Source: JAQBDA01 sp032124675 (GTDB lineage: Bacteria > Chloroflexota > Anaerolineae > Anaerolineales > UBA4823). From it: 33,926 nt of DNA. The notes below the pieces were generated by a model that worked only from the letters and a program-made list of their open reading frames with translations, was not told the DNA's origin and did not search any database. The first letter of the stretch is position 1, and the number at the start of each line of letters is the position of its first letter. This document shows, piece after piece, positions 30,813-33,926 of this stretch. A program made the translations under genes and the position numbers. The stretch covers positions 1 through 33,926 of the forward strand of contig JAQBDA010000062.1 of NCBI GenBank assembly GCA_032124675.1. The letters are read 5' to 3'.

Positions 30813-32176
30813 TAACCGCCTTTGCCAAACTCCTTTAAAATCCGCGCGATATGTTTCGCCCCTTTGAGGTATAGATCGAGACGCAGATTCTCGTTCGGTG
30901 CGTGTGCCTGCGTACCGGGGTACCCAACGCCAGATGAGACGATCGGGAGATTCAGATATTCGAGAAAAGCGTGGTTTGGGCCGGAACCACCAATCATAGG
31001 GACGATCTGCATGGGCTGACCATAAACCGGCTCTGCAGTCTGGACAACGAGCTGAACGAAGGGATCATCCGGGTCTGTCCTGCCGGGAGCTTCCCCACCA
31101 ATAAATGTAACCTTGACATCCGAGAATCCCTCCGCATCAAGGTGAGCCCTGAGACTGGTGAGCACCTGCTCTGGTGTCTGGTCCGGGACAAGGCGGAAAT
31201 CAATCTTCGCACTGGCTTGAGCAGGGAGGATCGTTTTCGAGCCTGGTCCCTGGTAGCCAGAAGTTAGACCGCAGATCGTGCAGGTGGGTTCGAAAACCTC
31301 TGCGATGCGCAGATCCACACCGCCTGTCAGGTCGTTCAGGAAGTATTTCACCCCATAGCGGCTCTTGTACTCCTCCGCCACCTCGGGGAGGGCTTCCATC
31401 AGCTCCCGATCACGTACGCTTGGCGATATTACGTTGTCATAATGCCCAGGCAGGCGGATGCGCCCATCCGGTCCTTTGATCGTGTTCAGCGCCCAAACCA
31501 GCCGCCAGGCCGCGTTGGGGAAGATAGAGCCGCCCAATCCAGAATGCACGTCGATATCGGCGGTCTCCACTGACAGCTCCACGTAGCAAATGCCGCGCAT
31601 ACCAAGATACTGTATGGGGATTTCCCGGTGGTCAACTGTACCAAATTCCCAGACACAGGCGTCCGCGGCCAGTTTTTCGCGGTTCTCCCGTATGTATTCT
31701 GGCAGATGAACACTGCTGACTTCCTCTTCACCTTCAATTACGAACTTTATATTGCAGGGCAGTTCCCCGTCAGCAGCCAGCAGCGCATCGATCGCAAACA
31801 GACGGCTGGTGATATGCGCTTTGTCATCGCTCACCCCTCTTGCGTACAGCTTCTCATTCCTTATCTGCGGCTCAAATGGGGGACTATCCCATAATTCCAA
31901 TGGTTCTGCCGGCTGGACGTCGTAATGGTTATAGAAAATCAGGGTCCTGTCGCTGCACCCGCTTCGTTCTGCGAAGACAACCGGTGCACCTGCAGTCGGG
32001 GTGATCTCGGTTGAAAAGCCGCGCTGTTCAAGCATCTCAGCCACAAGATGGGCACACTCTTCGAGACCCCAGTTCTGCGCAGCCACGCTGGGTTGGGCTG
32101 CCAGCCGGGAGAGCTCGGCAATGCTCTCATCAAAATGCTCGGACAAGTAATCGTCAATTTCCCTGTAATCTGTCAT
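30812..32176 (-). CDS. M20-family metallopeptidase (dipeptidase/acetylornithine deacetylase-like)
   Basis: A 454-residue zinc peptidase. Metal ligands are in their usual order: FYNHYDVQP (His84, catalytic Asp86), GVSDDKA (Asp117), EGEEEVSS (Glu150, Glu151) and THAPNE-like QAHAPNE near the end. A dimerisation or lid domain occupies about 190-320 (VDVHSGLGG, SGYQGPGSKTILPAQASAKIDFRLVPDQ). The subgroup resembles M20 dipeptidases that hydrolyse dipeptides or acylated amino acids in the cytoplasm. AGGA lies 7 nt before ATG 32176. It heads no obvious pathway; the three genes upstream on this strand are also housekeeping-type. Confidence 0.92.
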   Translation of the reverse strand: MTDYREIDDYLSEHFDESIAELSRLAAQPSVAAQNWGLEECAHLVAEMLEQRGFSTEITPTAGAPVVFAERSGCSDRTLIFYNHYDVQPAEPLELWDSPPFEPQIRNEKLYARGVSDDKAHITSRLFAIDALLAADGELPCNIKFVIEGEEEVSSVHLPEYIRENREKLAADACVWEFGTVDHREIPIQYLGMRGICYVELSVETADIDVHSGLGGSIFPNAAWRLVWALNTIKGPDGRIRLPGHYDNVISPSVRDRELMEALPEVAEEYKSRYGVKYFLNDLTGGVDLRIAEVFEPTCTICGLTSGYQGPGSKTILPAQASAKIDFRLVPDQTPEQVLTSLRAHLDAEGFSDVKVTFIGGEAPGRTDPDDPFVQLVVQTAEPVYGQPMQIVPMIGGSGPNHAFLEYLNLPIVSSGVGYPGTQAHAPNENLRLDLYLKGAKHIARILKEFGKGG

Positions 32177-32207
32177 TGTTTATCCTTTTCTCTTGTGATT
32201 GGCGAAA

Positions 32208-32747
32208 TCACTGGAATAGATTAATCAGACCTGCACCCGCATAAGCAAAAAACAGCATCTTGATCGTCTCACCAAGCCAGACCCAGAATAAGAACAGCGG
32301 CAGGCGCATTTTCAGCGTACCAGCTGCGACCCCGGCCAGGTCGAAAAATGGATTGGGTATCGCGGCAAGTAGGAAAACCGTCAATGGGCCGTTCCGGGTC
32401 ATCCACTTTAGTAAGCGAGCGTAGATGTCTGCCTTCTCGACGACTGCCTGCCCGCTGAACCCTGCCAGGTAGCCGGAGAGCTCGCCTAAAGCAGCGCCTG
32501 CCCCAGCAGCCAGCGCAATACCGATAGGGTTAAAAATGCTGCCCATGGTGAATACTACTGCCACCCCCGGCGCAGGAAGGAGCACAGTAGCGTACGCCAT
32601 AAAGGCGACTATAAAGATACCCAGGTAACCATATTGCGCTAATTGCTCTGCCTGGTCCCGGATGCTGAAGATAAAAACACTGAGCGTGATGACCACAAGC
32701 AGAGCGGCAACCCGGAGCAGGGTTAATCTTAATTTATTTGTTTTCAT
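32208..32747 (-). CDS. VTT-domain (SNARE-associated, DedA/YqaA-like) membrane protein
   Basis: A 179-residue protein with an N-terminal membrane helix (RVAALLVVITLSVFIFS) and then the VTT domain: AQYGYLGIFIVAFMAYATVLLPAPG, GAGAALGELSGYLAGFSG, and a late re-entrant or transmembrane part FLLAAIPNPFFDLAGVAAGTLKMRLPLFLFWVWLGETIKM. VTT/DedA proteins contain two re-entrant loops and act as lipid scramblases or in membrane homeostasis. The 'P-NPFFDLAG' element is typical of the YqaA-like branch. There is no strong Shine-Dalgarno ahead of ATG 32747. The gene lies 32 nt from both neighbours on the same strand, consistent with an operon. Confidence 0.88.
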   Translation of the reverse strand: MKTNKLRLTLLRVAALLVVITLSVFIFSIRDQAEQLAQYGYLGIFIVAFMAYATVLLPAPGVAVVFTMGSIFNPIGIALAAGAGAALGELSGYLAGFSGQAVVEKADIYARLLKWMTRNGPLTVFLLAAIPNPFFDLAGVAAGTLKMRLPLFLFWVWLGETIKMLFFAYAGAGLINLFQ

Positions 32748-32778
32748 GCGCTGCTTGGATAAAGCAGTTGAGCGCTGG

Positions 32779-33297
32779 TTACTCTTCCAGGATGGTGATG
32801 GAATTTAACTGAACACCAGGCGCGTCTGGTCGCTGCGGGTCGCGGGGAGGGATCGAGAGCAGTACATCCATCCCTTTAGTCACCTGACCGAAGATGCTGT
32901 GTTTACCATCTAACCATGGTGTGGGAACATGGGTGATGAAGAATTGAGAGCCGTTTGTATTCTGCCCAGCATTAGCCATGGACAGCACTCCAGGTTTGTC
33001 ATGCCGCATGCCGGGGTCAATTTCATCTACAAACTTGTAGCCCGGCCCGCCTCGACCGGTGCCGGTTGGATCTCCCCCTTGAGCCATGAAATCCTGGATG
33101 ACACGGTGGAATATAGTTCCGTTGTAAAATCCTTGCTGGCTCAGGAACACGAAATTATTTACTGTGACCGGGGTTTTGTCGCTGAACAGCGCTATGACGA
33201 TCTCACCTTTTGCAGTATCCATGACCGCCGAATAGCGTTTCTGCGGATCGATCTGCATTTCGGGAGGGGTTGACCATTGTTTTTGGGGTGATGTCAT
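32779..33297 (-). CDS. cyclophilin-type peptidyl-prolyl cis-trans isomerase
   Basis: A 172-residue cytoplasmic cyclophilin without signal peptide. The catalytic core is clear: TVNNFVFLSQQGFYNGTIFHRVIQDFMAQGGDPTGTGRGGPGY, then GVLSMANAGQNTNGSQFFITHVPTPWLDGKHSIFGQV. Catalytic Arg and Phe of FHRV...FMAQGG and the conserved Gln/Asn of NTNGSQFF are present. The family accelerates proline isomerisation in folding. A ~20-residue N-terminal extension (SPQKQWSTPPEMQIDPQKRY) precedes the fold. AAAGGAG lies 6 nt before ATG 33297. It is probably transcribed with the uridine kinase gene 30 nt upstream on the strand. Confidence 0.95.
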   Translation of the reverse strand: MTSPQKQWSTPPEMQIDPQKRYSAVMDTAKGEIVIALFSDKTPVTVNNFVFLSQQGFYNGTIFHRVIQDFMAQGGDPTGTGRGGPGYKFVDEIDPGMRHDKPGVLSMANAGQNTNGSQFFITHVPTPWLDGKHSIFGQVTKGMDVLLSIPPRDPQRPDAPGVQLNSITILEE

Positions 33298-33327
33298 ACA
33301 TTGCTCCTTTATGTAGTTTGGATTCAG

Positions 33328-33926
33328 TTATTGCTGTGCCTGGCGCAGAAGCAACTCCAGCCGGGCCACTACCATATCGATCGCCACAGTGTTCAACCCG
33401 CCTTCAGGGATGATGATATCGGCATAGCGTTTGGATGGCTCCACAAACTCGAGATGCATAGGACGGACTGTGGTGAGATACTGCTGCACGACCGACTCTG
33501 TCGTGCGGCCTCTTTCCAGGATGTCGCGCTGCAGACGGCGGATGAAGCGGATATCCGCATCGGTGTCTACGAATATCTTCACATCAAACAGCTTGCGTAA
33601 TGTGGCTTCGACGAAGATCAGGATGCCTTCAACGAGGATCAAAGGATGCGGCTCGATACGCTGCAGCTGCTTGGTGCGCCGGTGGGCTTTGAAATCATAT
33701 TTTGGCAGATCAATTGGCTGGTAACTGGCCAGTTGTTTGACCTGTTCGATAAGCAGCTCGGTATCCAGAGAATCCGGGTGATCGAAATTGATCGCCGCCC
33801 GCTGGTTTGGAGGTAGATTGCTCAGGTCTTTATAGTATGCATCATGAGGTAAATAAGCGATATATTCTGCACCCACTCTTTCAATAATCAGCTGGGCAAC
33901 AGTCGTTTTTCCTGAACCAGAACCTC
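33328..33926 (-). CDS. udk: uridine kinase, 5' end cut by window edge
   Basis: Reading to the right edge on the minus strand, the frame contains GGSGSGKTTVAQLIIERV, the Walker A of uridine kinase, so the gene begins just past the window. The visible part then shows PHDAYYKDLSNLP, NFDHPDSLDTELL, YDFKAHRR, ILVEGILIF and DTDADIRFIRRLQRDILERGR, the standard order of a P-loop NTP:uridine phosphotransferase. It phosphorylates uridine and cytidine in pyrimidine salvage. Only a few N-terminal residues are missing, so the product is nearly complete. It is the probable first gene of the udk-cyclophilin pair. Confidence 0.93.
   Translation of the reverse strand, partial: GSGSGKTTVAQLIIERVGAEYIAYLPHDAYYKDLSNLPPNQRAAINFDHPDSLDTELLIEQVKQLASYQPIDLPKYDFKAHRRTKQLQRIEPHPLILVEGILIFVEATLRKLFDVKIFVDTDADIRFIRRLQRDILERGRTTESVVQQYLTTVRPMHLEFVEPSKRYADIIIPEGGLNTVAIDMVVARLELLLRQAQQ

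Overview
The window is a gene-dense bacterial chromosome segment with roughly balanced base composition. It most resembles Chloroflexota, probably Anaerolineae. The clues are combinations I associate with that phylum: ParB-like/universal-stress fusions, LiaF-like 'toastrack' membrane proteins, phasin plus PhaR-type regulator, a MoxR-DUF58-DUF4129 operon, and DUF2142-like membrane proteins with the PPWxxxDEPxHFEYA signature. This placement is an inference from gene content. I see no rRNA, tRNA, CRISPR array or insertion sequence. Both window edges cut genes: a tyrosine kinase on the left and a uridine kinase on the right.

Layout. (1) 1-5753, + strand: the end of an exopolysaccharide locus. It holds the C-terminus of a BY-kinase with a tyrosine-rich tail, a Wzy/O-antigen-ligase-like membrane protein, a low-molecular-weight tyrosine phosphatase, a large DUF2142-like membrane protein whose natural N-terminus is interrupted by an in-frame TGA, and a glycosidase-like lipoprotein. 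(2) 5895-9638, - strand: an S41 protease lipoprotein, a SRPBCC/DUF1997-like protein, a PhaR-type regulator and a phasin. (3) 9907-14338, + strand: a compact lipid operon (SCP2-like carrier, acyl-ACP-reductase-like oxidoreductase, atypical SDR, zinc-motif/PlsC acyltransferase, second SCP2-like protein). It is followed by the wreck of one patatin gene on the - strand, an intact patatin gene and a metallophosphoesterase. (4) 16472-19588: two convergent paralogues sharing a ParB-like plus HRWYLGEQ-type module; one duplicates the module and the other adds two universal-stress domains. (5) 19731-23921, + strand: three LiaF-like envelope proteins with nicotinate phosphoribosyltransferase between the first two. 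(6) A DinG/epsilon helicase-nuclease on - faces a MoxR-DUF58-DUF4129 operon on +, across an intergenic region rich in palindromes. (7) 30812-33926, - strand: M20 peptidase, VTT-domain membrane protein, cyclophilin and uridine kinase.

The most unusual signals are two. First, a pair of similar ~50-nt elements (9821-9874 and 15691-15741) each begin about 25-30 nt downstream of a well-formed promoter, one ahead of the lipid operon and one ahead of the metallophosphoesterase. They look like a leader-RNA family not matched to any class I recognise. Second, the lipid operon itself combines fatty-acyl reduction, acyl transfer and sterol-carrier-like proteins next to granule proteins, without a PHA synthase in view. 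It could make, move or store a reduced acyl lipid. Both functional readings are inferences.
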